Shown: positions 1-8,194, counted from the first letter of the stretch. The stretch is DNA of 64,000 nt from Pedobacter sp. SYP-B3415 (GCF_004138205.1 NZ_RXNQ01000006.1:1-64000), one strand, 5' to 3'. Made by a program: numbers and translations. The notes: a model not told the origin generated them from the letters alone.

Positions 1-71
1 TTGCCGGCATATAAGCCTGCTATAGCTTCCTTTTTGAAGCTTTCAAAGTCAAAGTCTTCTTGTGTTGCCAT
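1..71 (-). CDS. Transposase N-terminus, probably IS256 family (truncated by window edge)
   Basis: Translation on the minus strand from the ATG at 71 gives MATQEDFDFESFKKEAIAGL and continues, ending after LYAG at the window edge. The acidic start followed by a FDFESFKKEAI pattern is typical of the N-terminus of Bacteroidota IS256-type (DDE) transposases, which begin with a similar helix before the catalytic core. Only about 23 residues are visible, so no catalytic residue can be checked. It could belong to another transposase family, but the position next to an IS-like end supports a transposase. Confidence 0.5.
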   Translation of the reverse strand, partial: MATQEDFDFESFKKEAIAGLYAG

Positions 72-126
72 TGTTTATGTCGATAGTTTAAAGTTACACT
101 ATTGACACAGTTCAGGAAACACCCTC
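1..126 (-). mobile_element. End of an insertion sequence, probably IS256-like (partial)
   Basis: The first ~126 bases read on the minus strand as the start of an insertion sequence: a transposase-like reading frame from 71 off the window edge, preceded by ~55 bases that separate it from the neighbouring lipoprotein gene. The IS boundary probably lies near 124-126, where the minus strand changes from an A-rich gene end to GAGGGTGTTTCCTGAACTGT. That resembles the terminal repeats of Bacteroidota IS256 elements from memory. The other end and any target duplication lie outside the window, so the boundary is inferred. Confidence 0.5.
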
Positions 127-784
127 ATTTTTTTTGCTTGCCCGCTGCGTCAAGTATTATAGCGGTAAATTTTGCTTTCAAATTGTAAAAGCCAGACGTT
201 GTTTGTGTAAAATCTATAATCTCAAAGGTTGAATTTTTTTGAAAACCCGGAACTACCGCGACACCATTGCCTCCGTCATATGCATTGTAAGAGGAGCCTT
301 CAGCTACATCAATGGCAACACCATTTTGAGTGTTTTGCCACTTGAAATCTTCAGATAACGCATGTTTGCCTACAGCAAACAATTTAAGTACATCATTTCG
401 CCCTGGCATCCATGAAAGGCCTTGTTTCTGCCTAAGGTATTTTCTTAAAAAGGTGATAGTTATGTTCGCTTTTTTGGAAGCAATAGCGTTCGTTTGATAA
501 TACATTACAGAGTCTGGATCACCCACAAGGCTATAACTATGGGGATTGTTATTGTTGATAACTAGCTTGCAGTTAACTTCATAATAGCCATTTGACATAT
601 AAGGATCGATAACGTTGCCGCCGGCATAATTCTTTCCGTCCATAGTATAAGATACTGGATCGCGAACAGAAACTACCGCACGCTTTACAGGCTCACTTTC
701 GGCAGGTTTCAGCGGATCGCTTTCTTTACATGATGTAAATGCTATTAAAAGCGCAAAGGCCTAAATCAGGTTAGACTTCTTCAT
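125..784 (-). pseudogene. Secreted lipoprotein gene with nonsense codon in signal peptide
   Basis: From an ATG at 784 the minus strand reads MKKSNLI, then an in-frame TAG at 761-763, then AFALLIAFTSCKESDP and a further ~190 residues without interruption to a TGA at 125-127. Without the TAG this would be a classic lipoprotein signal peptide (Lys-Lys, hydrophobic core, TSC lipobox). The remaining frame is open, so the lesion looks recent. Translation could only restart inside, for instance at the ATG at 643, giving 172 residues without export signal. The mature part is hydrophilic and beta-rich; I do not recognise its family. Its stop codon sits on the presumed IS boundary, so the C-terminus may be cut too. 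Suppression of the TAG cannot be excluded. Confidence 0.7.
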
Positions 785-848
785 ATATATTAATAGCAAA
801 GGAAAGCAATAAATTGATCTTCCTGGTAAGCAACCAAAAAACTTAATC

Positions 849-881
849 AAAAAAAAAGCCTCAAGCTGATCAGCTTGAGGC
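849..881 (-). terminator. Intrinsic terminator of tRNA-Glu
   Basis: A perfect 24-base palindrome at 858-881 (12-bp arms, GCCTCAAGCTGA and its complement) is followed on the minus strand by a run of nine T (849-857). It lies 17 bases beyond the 3' end of the tRNA-Glu gene in the same orientation, so it should end that transcript. Confidence 0.85.
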
Positions 882-897
882 ATCAAATTGTTTTCGG

Positions 898-969
898 TAG
901 CCCGTAGGGGAATCGAACCCCTGTTTCAAGAATGAAAATCTTGCGTCCTAACCCCTAGACGAACGGGCC
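898..969 (-). tRNA. tRNA-Glu (anticodon TTC)
   Basis: The minus strand folds as a cloverleaf. The acceptor stem GGCCCGT pairs with ACGGGCT (first pair G-U), the D arm is GTCT/GGAC, and the anticodon stem CAAGA/TCTTG encloses the 7-base loop TTTTCAT with anticodon TTC. The T arm contains GGTTCGATTCC. CCA is not fully encoded after the discriminator A. The anticodon reads GAA and GAG. It has its own promoter (1028-1058) and terminator (849-881), so it looks like a single-gene unit. Confidence 0.95.
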
Positions 970-1027
970 ATTTAAGCGGGCAGATGTTTGGCTTTACTTA
1001 TGCGCTAAACTTTTCCTCTTGCGGCTG

Positions 1028-1058
1028 CAAAGATAGACAGCGGGCAGATTTTTGCAAA
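1028..1058 (-). promoter_or_regulatory. Bacteroidota-type promoter of tRNA-Glu
   Basis: On the minus strand TTTG (1058-1055), a 19-base spacer and TATCTTTG (1035-1028) match the Bacteroidota sigma consensus TTTG-N19-TAnnTTTG exactly. Transcription would start near 1021, about 50 bases before the tRNA. Confidence 0.7.
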
Positions 1059-1176
1059 AAAAAATGAAAATTTATCATAGGCGTTCGAATGAGCGATTTC
1101 GCGGCTATATCGAGGCGGCAAACACGTGGCCGGATCTGGAAAAATGAAGGATATTTCGCCGGGGCTGACGGTTAAT

Positions 1177-1488
1177 TTATTTGTCAGTCAACAGCCTGTC
1201 AAACCGCTGTACGAGCAGGGGCAAAGCAGTGTTCAGCCAAAACTTGCCACTGATTCGCCCGCCAGACATACCTCCGCTATCAAACCTCTTCACATAAGGA
1301 TATTCGCCTTCAGCCAATTGCCGGCCGATGATCTTTTCTATCGAAAGGGTGAGGAATGCCAGAAACTTTTCGCCAGTATTGATCCCGTGTTCATCACGTA
1401 CCAGCGTCTTCAGTTCATGCCACAAATGTGGATCGCCCCGCAGTCCCCAGTTCGCGGGTTCTTCATCAAATGTTTGATCTAAGTTCAT
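1177..1488 (-). CDS. Conserved hypothetical protein (103 aa)
   Basis: Small soluble protein starting MNLDQTFDEEPANWGLRGDP. A GTG at 1500 would add four residues, but the ATG at 1488 is preferred because the conserved-looking part begins there. It has no signal peptide or membrane segment. It contains a WGLRGDPHLW block and a glycine-rich stretch FDSGGMSGGRISGKFW near the C-terminus. I recall similar small proteins in Bacteroidota without known function. It stands alone, downstream of the lipoprotein at 1583-2326 on the same strand. The opposite strand is also open over most of this span but gives a low-complexity product without family resemblance. Confidence 0.6.
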   Translation of the reverse strand: MNLDQTFDEEPANWGLRGDPHLWHELKTLVRDEHGINTGEKFLAFLTLSIEKIIGRQLAEGEYPYVKRFDSGGMSGGRISGKFWLNTALPLLVQRFDRLLTDK

Positions 1489-1582
1489 AATTGTTTTCAC
1501 CGGTTGCTGGGACTTTCAAACATTCAGATTTCTTATTGTCTGAGTACGATGAAACGTCCCGACATTGACTTGCTACTAATTA

Positions 1583-2326
1583 TTATTTGAAGGGAATCAG
1601 GTTATCTTCAGCCAGGTTGTATTCAAATATCTGACTATCCGCTTTTCTAATGTAAAGCCATTGAACAACATTGCTGCCGTTAGGCCCCTCCGGTGCGATG
1701 CCGATCATGGTATAGCGTTCATCATTCCTGGTATTTGACTCTATCGAGTAAGTCAGTTGAATACGTTTGTTGATGACATGTTGCAGCAAGGGGCTTCTCG
1801 TATTGGCCAGATAATCCTCTACCAGCAAATAAAGTTCATCTAGGTATGAAGACGAATAATCTTCATCCGCAGCCCAGGTATACTTGACCACTTTGCCATA
1901 AGCTTTGCGGAACTTTGTAACCGGCCCATCACCTGTTTTTCTGACTGATACTAACAGCCTGGCCGGTGTTGCCACACCATTGTCGCCCGGCATACTGACA
2001 GAACCGGGCTTCCAGTTCACCTGAACAGAATCGCCATGATTGATGTTTCTGGCAGTATCTGTTTTGTTGATAAAGCTGACTGTATTATCCCCCTTTTTCG
2101 CAACGAATTCAGGGTAGTCGCCATCGTCAAGATATTTGATGAAAATGAGGTTATCGGTTTGAACACGTTCTCTGCGTGCAGCATTGTGACTCACCGGCTG
2201 AGCGGCCCTGGCCAGGAAAGTGTCCGGCTGCGTTTTTTCTTTCGGCTGAGATCGGCAGGCTGACAAGAACCATAAACCTAAAATCATAAGGCTATACAGT
2301 GTCAGTTTAGTTGTGTCGGCGATCAT
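1583..2326 (-). CDS. Putative lipoprotein of unknown function (247 aa)
   Basis: The N-terminus has a hydrophobic stretch ending in LSAC at about residues 21-24, a lipobox, so the protein is probably a lipoprotein facing the periplasm or outer membrane. The mature part is polar, with a beta-rich look (repeated short hydrophobic strands such as YTMIGIAP and VVQWLYIRK). The last third reads like a domain that analyses a measured quantity (SIESNTRNDERYTMIGIAPEG), but I cannot name a family. It is complete, with its ATG at 2326. The neighbours give no functional hint. Confidence 0.65.
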   Translation of the reverse strand: MIADTTKLTLYSLMILGLWFLSACRSQPKEKTQPDTFLARAAQPVSHNAARRERVQTDNLIFIKYLDDGDYPEFVAKKGDNTVSFINKTDTARNINHGDSVQVNWKPGSVSMPGDNGVATPARLLVSVRKTGDGPVTKFRKAYGKVVKYTWAADEDYSSSYLDELYLLVEDYLANTRSPLLQHVINKRIQLTYSIESNTRNDERYTMIGIAPEGPNGSNVVQWLYIRKADSQIFEYNLAEDNLIPFK

Positions 2327-2518
2327 ATTTATTTAGCTTCTTCCTGATGCTGCTGTCTAAACAAGATCAACACAAGTTTGTTGGGAAACATCGGCAATTG
2401 GAGAAAACGTCCATTTCCGCTCGACGCAGCTATTTCGTTTTCGATTTTATGTTAAAACAAACGCTCGGCGAAGTTCTCAAGCAAGCATTGTTTTCCCATC
2501 AGTACCACAAGCACCTGC

Positions 2519-2947
2519 CTACTTTCCATTCCCCGACATGGCAATCAATACAGCACCCGCAATCATGACCGTGCTGCCTACAACAAGCTGCCACGTAATC
2601 TTTTCTTTAAGAAAGATGATAGACAGCACAATCGCAATAACAAGCGATGTTCGCTCGATGGTAACAACATACGAAGCTGGCCCCATCGACAGCGCTTTGT
2701 ATGAGAATAACGTGGATAAACTTGTACAAACTCCGGCTACTGCCAGAAAAATCCAGGTCTCGCGCTCTATAGTTTTAACACCTCCGGCATTTCCCTGGTA
2801 CAGGACAACAGACCAGGTAATCAGCAGGATCAGGACTGCCTGAATGGCAAAAGCAAGACTTGAATCTACGTTTTTCAATCCGGCTTTTGTCAGTACAACA
2901 ACCAGTGCCGCAGAAATCGCAGCCAATAATGCCCATACAATCCACAT
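2519..2947 (-). CDS. EamA/DMT-type small membrane transporter (142 aa)
   Basis: About five hydrophobic segments: WIVWALLAAISAALVVVLTK at the N-terminus, a second after SSLAFAIQ, then TWIFLAVAGVCTSLSTLF, a segment after VVTIERTS and a last one ending GAVLIAMSG. The VERTS-like signature and a single repeat of ~140 residues match one EamA unit of the drug/metabolite transporter superfamily. Such half-size proteins probably work as dimers and export small metabolites; the substrate is unknown. I place the start at the ATG at 2947 (MWIVWALL); the frame stays open upstream but that part is not hydrophobic. It is transcribed divergently from the methyltransferase at 3122. Confidence 0.8.
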   Translation of the reverse strand: MWIVWALLAAISAALVVVLTKAGLKNVDSSLAFAIQAVLILLITWSVVLYQGNAGGVKTIERETWIFLAVAGVCTSLSTLFSYKALSMGPASYVVTIERTSLVIAIVLSIIFLKEKITWQLVVGSTVMIAGAVLIAMSGNGK

Positions 2948-3121
2948 ATTTTTTTCTTTATCAAACACGCGATGTCCGATATAGATTGTAACAAACATAT
3001 ATTTATCCGGCATCGCCGAAATAGCCGGCATGTTCCAGGCCTTGCATTTCCTGCTCTTCACAACATGTTACGCTTCTCCCGGTAAAGTCGTATTTTAAAC
3101 CGGGTTAGAAGCAATACAAGC

Positions 3122-3748
3122 ATGGATAAAAAACCGGAGAAAAAGGAGATATGGGAATCAACGTTTGCTGACAAACAGGAAATGTGGGGTATGCAGCCGG
3201 CTGCCTCTGCAGTTTTAACGACTGAACTTTTCCTTTCAAACGCGGTCCGGCATGTTCTCATTCCCGGTATAGGATACGGCAGGAATGCTGAGGTTTTTCT
3301 TGAAAAAGGCATGTCGGTTACCGGTATCGAGATTTCAGAGACGGCCATTCAGCTCGCAGAGAAACATTTTGGGGACAGGATCCGGATCTATCATGGTTCG
3401 GTAAGTGACATGCCGTTTGATCACAACCTTTATGAAGGGGTATTTTGTTATGCACTGATTCACCTGCTTGATAAGACGCTCAGGAAAAAACTGATCAGCG
3501 ATTGTTATGCACAACTGGCCCCAGGCGGACATATGGTATTTACCACCATTTCGAAAAATGCCAAAACGTATGGGCAGGGGAGGTTTATAGAGACTGACCG
3601 AGACGAAATCTTTGAGGGCATACAGATGTTTTTTTACGACGAGGAAGCAGTCAGCTCAGAATTTGCAGCAGCCGGATTGTACGAAATTACTGAGATACAG
3701 GAAAGCCAGCCCATGTTCCTGGTCAAATGCAGAAAAAAGCCGGTGTGA
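3122..3748 (+). CDS. Class I SAM-dependent methyltransferase (208 aa)
   Basis: Rossmann-type methyltransferase: motif I HVLIPGIGYGRNAE at ~residues 40-53 binds S-adenosylmethionine, VTGIEIS follows as the acidic end of strand 2 (~65), and GSVSDMPFD (~93) is the adenine-contacting loop. FCYALIHLL (~108) and LAPGGHMVFTTIS (~130) are motifs IV and V/VI. The family resembles TehB-like and thiopurine-type small-molecule methyltransferases; the substrate cannot be told from sequence. It is complete and soluble, and divergent from the EamA transporter with 174 bases between the starts. Confidence 0.85.
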   Translation: MDKKPEKKEIWESTFADKQEMWGMQPAASAVLTTELFLSNAVRHVLIPGIGYGRNAEVFLEKGMSVTGIEISETAIQLAEKHFGDRIRIYHGSVSDMPFDHNLYEGVFCYALIHLLDKTLRKKLISDCYAQLAPGGHMVFTTISKNAKTYGQGRFIETDRDEIFEGIQMFFYDEEAVSSEFAAAGLYEITEIQESQPMFLVKCRKKPV

Positions 3749-3810
3749 TTATTCAATACCCTCCAACAGAATTCATGCAGCGCTCAGTCCTGGTCGTTCA
3801 TCCTTTCTCC

Positions 3811-4686
3811 TTAGTCTCTCCGCTGCCTGTCCAGGAAACGCCTGATTAACTCAGATACTTCATTAAAATGTGTATCAAGCACATCGTGGCCGCCGTCCAG
3901 CACATGGATCTGTGCGTCAGGAAGCACTTCAGCGTAACACGCAACTTCCTCGACGGAGAAAAAGATCTCGTACTTGCCCCAGATGACCAATGCCGGGGGC
4001 TGAAATTTCTGGAAATAGGTACGGTAGGCTGGAAACATTTGCATATGCGTTTTAAAGTCGCAATTCAGCTCAAATTGTTTTTCAATATTGCCTGGCCTTT
4101 TCAGTAGTTCCCAGTCAAGCAGCCACAATTCCGGACTAACGCGTTCCTGCACATCTTCAGGCAAGCCGCCGAAGTATTGATTCCTGGTACCATCTGCGCT
4201 GATAAACTTAATCAGCTCCTTTCTTTTTTCAGCTGTAGGATTGTCCCAGAACTTGATGTATTCGTCCCACTGTGGTCCCATACCTGCACGGTGGGCATTG
4301 CCGCTCTGAACAATGATGCCGGCAATCTTTTCCGGATGATCGAGGCAAAGACGCAGTCCGATAGGCGAACCATAGTCATGCAGATAAATGAAGAATCTGT
4401 CGAGCCCAATCGTTTCGCAAAGCCTGTTCAACAGTGCAGAAATGCCGGCAAACGTATAGGCAAAGTCATCAGGTACGGGAAACTGGCTGAAACCAAAGCC
4501 GGGGTAATCTGGAGCCACCAGATGATAACGATCAGACAGCATAATCATTAAATTTTTGAAGGCTATTGACGAGGTAGGAAATCCGTGCAGCAGCAGCAAC
4601 GTGGGGTTTGTTTTGCTTCCTGCCTCCCGGTAAAACAGATCAATTCCATCGATCTGTACCGTTCTGTTATAGATCTGGCGTGACAT
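3811..4686 (-). CDS. Alpha/beta hydrolase, epoxide hydrolase/haloalkane dehalogenase-like (291 aa)
   Basis: Alpha/beta-hydrolase fold with the oxyanion motif LLLHGFPTSS at ~residues 31-40. The nucleophile elbow reads LHDYGSPIG (~102-110), with Asp rather than Ser, as in epoxide hydrolases and haloalkane dehalogenases. The late acid is likely in WGKYEIFF (~237), and the catalytic His is in DGGHDVLDTHF (~265). There is no signal peptide, so it is cytoplasmic. Asp-nucleophile members hydrolyse epoxides or C-halogen bonds, but many are uncharacterised. The ATG at 4686 gives the expected length. It converges on the methyltransferase gene. Confidence 0.85.
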   Translation of the reverse strand: MSRQIYNRTVQIDGIDLFYREAGSKTNPTLLLLHGFPTSSIAFKNLMIMLSDRYHLVAPDYPGFGFSQFPVPDDFAYTFAGISALLNRLCETIGLDRFFIYLHDYGSPIGLRLCLDHPEKIAGIIVQSGNAHRAGMGPQWDEYIKFWDNPTAEKRKELIKFISADGTRNQYFGGLPEDVQERVSPELWLLDWELLKRPGNIEKQFELNCDFKTHMQMFPAYRTYFQKFQPPALVIWGKYEIFFSVEEVACYAEVLPDAQIHVLDGGHDVLDTHFNEVSELIRRFLDRQRRD

Positions 4687-4754
4687 GACCTGAAATTAAC
4701 GCTAAAATTTCAAAAGCTATAGGCGAAATTCTTGCAAAACGCGAAGGCCTGTGA

Positions 4755-4934
4755 GGACGGCAAAAATGTTTTATTCGCTATGCGCGTGAACTGCGTAGAA
4801 ACCCTGCCTCAGAAAAAGGGACTGGATTGTCATCTGATATGAAGATATCGCCGGGCGGCAGGCGGTCCGGCATTACATGGCAGCTTTATCCAAATGAAAA
4901 GGTGATCAATTATTCCGGCACTTTCCAACAATGA
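4755..4934 (+). pseudogene. Possible decayed coding remnant, DUF559-like
   Basis: The ~307-base gap between the hydrolase start and the oxidoreductase end contains an open stretch without a start codon. It reads CFIRYARELRRNPASEKGTG and later GITWQLYPNEKVINYSGTFQ, then TGA at 4932. The first part recalls the N-terminus of DUF559 (VSR-like endonuclease) proteins, which begin with an ARELRKNxTxAE pattern; the second part has no resemblance I recognise. It is short, out of context and weakly supported, so it may be chance. Confidence 0.2.
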
Positions 4935-4993
4935 ATCATAAGACAATAATTCTTCGCTGCAGCGTGCTTGCGTCCGGATCGGCAAAGCGCGAC

Positions 4994-6004
4994 CTATACC
5001 TTGTTAATCTCGTCCATCACCTCCGCAAACAGCCTTACAGACTTCAGCCGGTCTTCCAATGCCCAGGTATTTGTCGTTGTGATCAGTTCATTCACGCCGG
5101 TATGTTCAAGGAAGGTTTGGAGCTGCCGTTTTACGGTTTGTTTGCTTCCGACAAACGAATATTTCAGCATCTGGTAAACCGACGGATGATGTAACATTCC
5201 ACGCAACTCGTCTGTCATCTCGGTTGGCGGATGCAGCGGTTGCGAATTCCCCGTTAACACGCCGACAAACATCCTGATCAGCGTGGTAAACAGTTTTTCT
5301 GCCTCTTCGTCGGTATCGGCAACAAAAACGTTGATACCCGCAATGGTATACGGCGCTGCCAACACGTCTGATGGCTGGAATTCTTTGCGGTAAATAGCCA
5401 GGGCCTCTAACAAATGTGTAGTAGCAAAATGACTCGCAAAGGCATATGGCAAACCTTCTTTCGCCGCCAGGTGTGCGCTGTCTGTACTCGAACCCAGGAT
5501 ATAAACAGGTACCTCTGTTCCTTCAGCAATCGCTGCCCGTACTTTTGAGCCCTGGTTGGCTGTAGAAAAATAGTTCTGTATTTTGCTCACTTCCTGCGGA
5601 AATGAATGAGCTGCCTGCATAAAATCAGAACGGATAGCCTGCGCGGTCGCCATGTCGGTGCCGGGTGCACGGCCCAGACCAAGATCAATGCGGCCCGGAT
5701 ACAGATGGGCCAGCGTACCAAACTGCTCCGCGACCACTAAGGCCGAGTGATTGGGGAGCATCACTCCACCCGAACCAACCCGAATTTTCTCCGTGTTTTC
5801 AGCAACGTAACCAATCAGCAGAGGTGGGACATTGCTTCCTATATACGGCGAATTATGGTGTTCAGCAAACCAGTAACGCTTGTAGCCGAGCGCTTCAGCC
5901 TCTTTTGCCAGTGTTAGCGAGTTATTTAACGTTTGTTTGATTGTATGGCCTTGCGGTACAATGGCCAGTTCAAGAATCGAATATGCGATATTTCCGTTTT
6001 TCAT
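4994..6004 (-). CDS. LLM-class flavin-dependent oxidoreductase (336 aa)
   Basis: Bacterial luciferase-like monooxygenase fold. Early strand and helix AYSILELAIVPQG, then LGYKRYWFAEHHN (~residues 40-52), which is characteristic of the MsnO8-type LLM family. GSGGVMLPNHSALVVAEQFG (~80) and the flavin-site block GRIDLGLGRAPGTD (~105) follow. It uses reduced flavin, usually supplied by a separate reductase. The start is placed at the ATG at 6004 (MKNGNIAYS); upstream codons add no conserved sequence. It is divergent from an HxlR regulator at 6142, with a palindromic operator between them, so it is probably the regulator's target. Confidence 0.9.
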   Translation of the reverse strand: MKNGNIAYSILELAIVPQGHTIKQTLNNSLTLAKEAEALGYKRYWFAEHHNSPYIGSNVPPLLIGYVAENTEKIRVGSGGVMLPNHSALVVAEQFGTLAHLYPGRIDLGLGRAPGTDMATAQAIRSDFMQAAHSFPQEVSKIQNYFSTANQGSKVRAAIAEGTEVPVYILGSSTDSAHLAAKEGLPYAFASHFATTHLLEALAIYRKEFQPSDVLAAPYTIAGINVFVADTDEEAEKLFTTLIRMFVGVLTGNSQPLHPPTEMTDELRGMLHHPSVYQMLKYSFVGSKQTVKRQLQTFLEHTGVNELITTTNTWALEDRLKSVRLFAEVMDEINKV

Positions 6005-6089
6005 GTTGGTGCTGCCCTTATTTGTTGGCAAAGCGCGAAGCGTTTTAGCTCCGCAGAATTTTCAGTTGCAAATTTACAGCATAACGCTT

Positions 6090-6103
6090 TACTTTGTAAA
6101 GTA
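6090..6103. promoter_or_regulatory. Palindromic operator between oxidoreductase and HxlR gene
   Basis: TACTTTGTAAAGTA is a perfect 6-2-6 inverted repeat in the 137-base divergent spacer. It lies 38 bases before the HxlR start and 85 bases from the oxidoreductase start. HxlR/YodB proteins bind A/T-rich TAC-GTA palindromes, so this is the likely operator for both genes. Confidence 0.5.
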
Positions 6104-6141
6104 GTTAACCATGAGAAAGTAATTTTTGCCAATCTGCTGCT

Positions 6142-6486
6142 ATGCCTGCAAAGCGAGAGTTTTATGAATGTCTGGAAACGCTGAAGCCCGTTCGCGATAC
6201 GTTGAACATCATTAACGGGAAGTGGAAACTGGTCATTATCATTTCTGTTGGTGCAGGGAATGACCGGTTTACGGATATCCAGGAAAGTATTGAAGGCATT
6301 ACGCCAAAAGTGCTTGCAAAAGAACTCAAAGAGCTCGAACAACATCAACTGATAAAGCGGATTGTAACTGCCGATTATCCTGTAAAAATTTCTTATCAGC
6401 TTGAAGTTTACGCAGAAACGCTTACGCCCATTATCCAGGCGCTGAAAGACTGGGGACTAAATCACCGGAAAAAAATCGGCGATTAA
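6142..6486 (+). CDS. HxlR-family transcriptional regulator (114 aa)
   Basis: Winged helix-turn-helix of the HxlR type: LNIINGKWKLVIIISVGAG (~residues 22-40) opens the domain, the recognition part is ITPKVLAKELKELEQHQLIKR (~53-73), and the wing is YPVKISYQLEVYAETL (~80-95). It is full length for the family. Family members sense redox-active or aldehyde compounds, often through a Cys. Here the only Cys is in EFYECLETL near residue 10, the position used by redox-sensing relatives such as YodB. It is divergent from a flavin-dependent oxidoreductase, a common arrangement. Confidence 0.9.
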   Translation: MPAKREFYECLETLKPVRDTLNIINGKWKLVIIISVGAGNDRFTDIQESIEGITPKVLAKELKELEQHQLIKRIVTADYPVKISYQLEVYAETLTPIIQALKDWGLNHRKKIGD

Positions 6487-6553
6487 ACAATCCGTTTTAG
6501 AGCTTTCATATATTTCGGTTTTTTGAAGCTGAAAGCCAGTGTTTTATGGCTTT

Positions 6554-6612
6554 GGCAGTCCTGCTGTTCGCTATAGCCCTCGTTCCTCGGGGCTGCCGCT
6601 GCCATCAGGGCT
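6554..6612. repeat. Imperfect palindromic repeat, copy A
   Basis: About 59 bases, alignable without gaps with 24657-24715. The inner stem is AGCCC/GGGCT around a 10-base loop; the outer stem pairs CCTG with CAGG. In copy B the outer pairing is CCGG with CCGG, so two changes keep it paired. It lies between the convergent ends of the HxlR gene and the thioredoxin-like gene. It may be a structured RNA element (it reminds me of the Flavo-1 motif), a bidirectional terminator or a REP-like palindrome. Confidence 0.65.
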
Positions 6613-6653
6613 AAAAACAGCGGTGCCGCTCCCGACAGCAGGCGCCCTGGATC

Positions 6654-8031
6654 TTATAAGGTCCTTTTCCTGATTTCCTGCAGGCGCTTGCTGAGTTGTT
6701 TGCTTGCCGGAGAATTTTTCTTTCCTGCAATTGATACGGCCAGGTTTTGCGTGCTTTCAGCTTCTGCATAAAAGCCCAGGCGGTAAAGCAATGCCGCAAG
6801 CGTATCGTAGAAGGTTTCGTTTTCAACCGGACTCAGTTCAATTGCACGTTTACTCCAGATCATAGCCTTACTGAGGTGATTTACATTTCGCGTGCCCGTT
6901 TCGAAAAATCTATATGCAGCATTATTCAGTTCTGCTGCAAAAACGCCGGGATCATCTGGTCTTGGCATCGCTTTGCTAACCATCCATTGCAATTGCATAA
7001 CCTTTTTGCCCTCGACAATTTTGTAGACTGTGTCAGGTTTTGTCTTGTAGTTTGACCGTTGCTCCCGCTCCCGGGCCGCTTTTTTAACTGAGTCGGCGCC
7101 CACTTTCATGTAATAATCATCATAATAATAGGTAGCATGCCTCAGGTAACTGGCCGTGTCATTCACGCCAGAATAATATTGCAACATTTTCAGTGCTTGC
7201 TGCTGGGATCCTTTTCGCATGTCAGAGCTCCAGGTGATGCGGGTAAAATTGGCGGCTGAATGCGCACGCCCGAGGTTTCTATGCCTGATCGCGCTGCTCA
7301 TCGTATTGTTGATGATCGCATTGTTAATGGCCACGCGTCTGGCCAATGGTTCCTTTTCAAAGATACTTTTTGTAATCGCCCGGTTGGTGTTTGCGAGTTG
7401 ATAGGCTTTGCTGTCTGTAAGCGGACCTGCTTCCAGGATAAATAATACCTGATCATATTTGTTGAAATCTGAAATTCTCAGGTGGGTAACATAACTTTCA
7501 ATGAGGGCGGCGTTATCTGAAATTCCCAGTGCACGGCGTCTTTCAATGTACTGTCTCAACCCGGCGCTGTCCAGCTTACCGGCAGCATATTCTGCATCAT
7601 ATACCGACATGGGTTTCAGGCTGGCAACAGCGAGGGCGGTATCGATCATTTTATGATACTTGTCTGCCATAGGCCAGTTCCCGAAACCTTTATAGATAAG
7701 TCCGCCTTTTGAATCAAAAAACACAAATGCAGGAAGCTGCCTGATGCCGTGTTTCCTTACAATCGTGTTCGCGCCCGTATCTGATCTGGGAATCTTTACA
7801 TTTACAAAATGCCTGTTAAATTCTTTTGCAACTTCCGGTTGTTCGATTGTCTTCAGGAACCGGCCGGCAGCTGCCGGCCGGCGGCGGGATGGTTATCAGC
7901 ACCATCAATGGTTTGCCGCTTGACGCTGATTTTGCACGCGCTTTCTGCAGCGAGCTTTCATAGGCGATTTCTTGTGCAGATAAACAGAAAGTTACGCCGA
8001 TAAATAAAATGGTGAGGAGATAGCGTTTCAT
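6654..8031 (-). pseudogene. Thioredoxin-fold periplasmic protein, frameshifted
   Basis: From the ATG at 8031 the frame gives a cleavable signal peptide (MKRYLLTILFIGVTFCLSAQ) and KPLMVLITIPPPAG, then runs out of frame. In a second frame, one base shifted, the protein continues RFLKTIEQPEVAKEF, then HFVNVKIPRSDTGA, then GIRQLPAFVFFDSKGG and about 340 more residues to 6654. The combined product of ~458 residues is a thioredoxin-like domain with the cis-Pro motif LPAFVFF but no CxxC, followed by a helical region ending in TPR-like helices. The break lies in or beside a 22-base perfect GC palindrome (7860-7881), a place prone to polymerase or assembly errors. It may therefore be a sequencing artefact rather than a dead gene. 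A lone start at 7724 would lack the export signal. Confidence 0.7.
7860..7881. repeat. 22-bp perfect GC palindrome at the frameshift
   Basis: The 11-base arms CCGGCCGGCAG and CTGCCGGCCGG abut without a loop, inside the coding region of the thioredoxin-like gene and at the point where its frame changes. Confidence 0.9.
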
Positions 8032-8194
8032 CAGTGATTTGAAGAATGATCTTGTAAATCTACTGTTTTAGTTTGAAAGTGGGTATACCCGCTTTACCCT
8101 CAATTGTATCCAGGGTTGCAAGCCCCGCCGAACATCCGGGTATAATTTTACGGATGTACCGTAGCATAAACACATGATAAAGGCATTTGCTCAG

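Noticed and set aside
858..881. 24-bp palindrome as an operator
   Set aside because: It is followed by nine T on the tRNA strand, so terminator is the simpler explanation.
1126..1482. Open frame of 118 codons on the plus strand opposite the 1177-1488 gene
   Set aside because: Its protein shows no family resemblance and has compositional bias of an antisense frame; the minus-strand product has a conserved-looking core.
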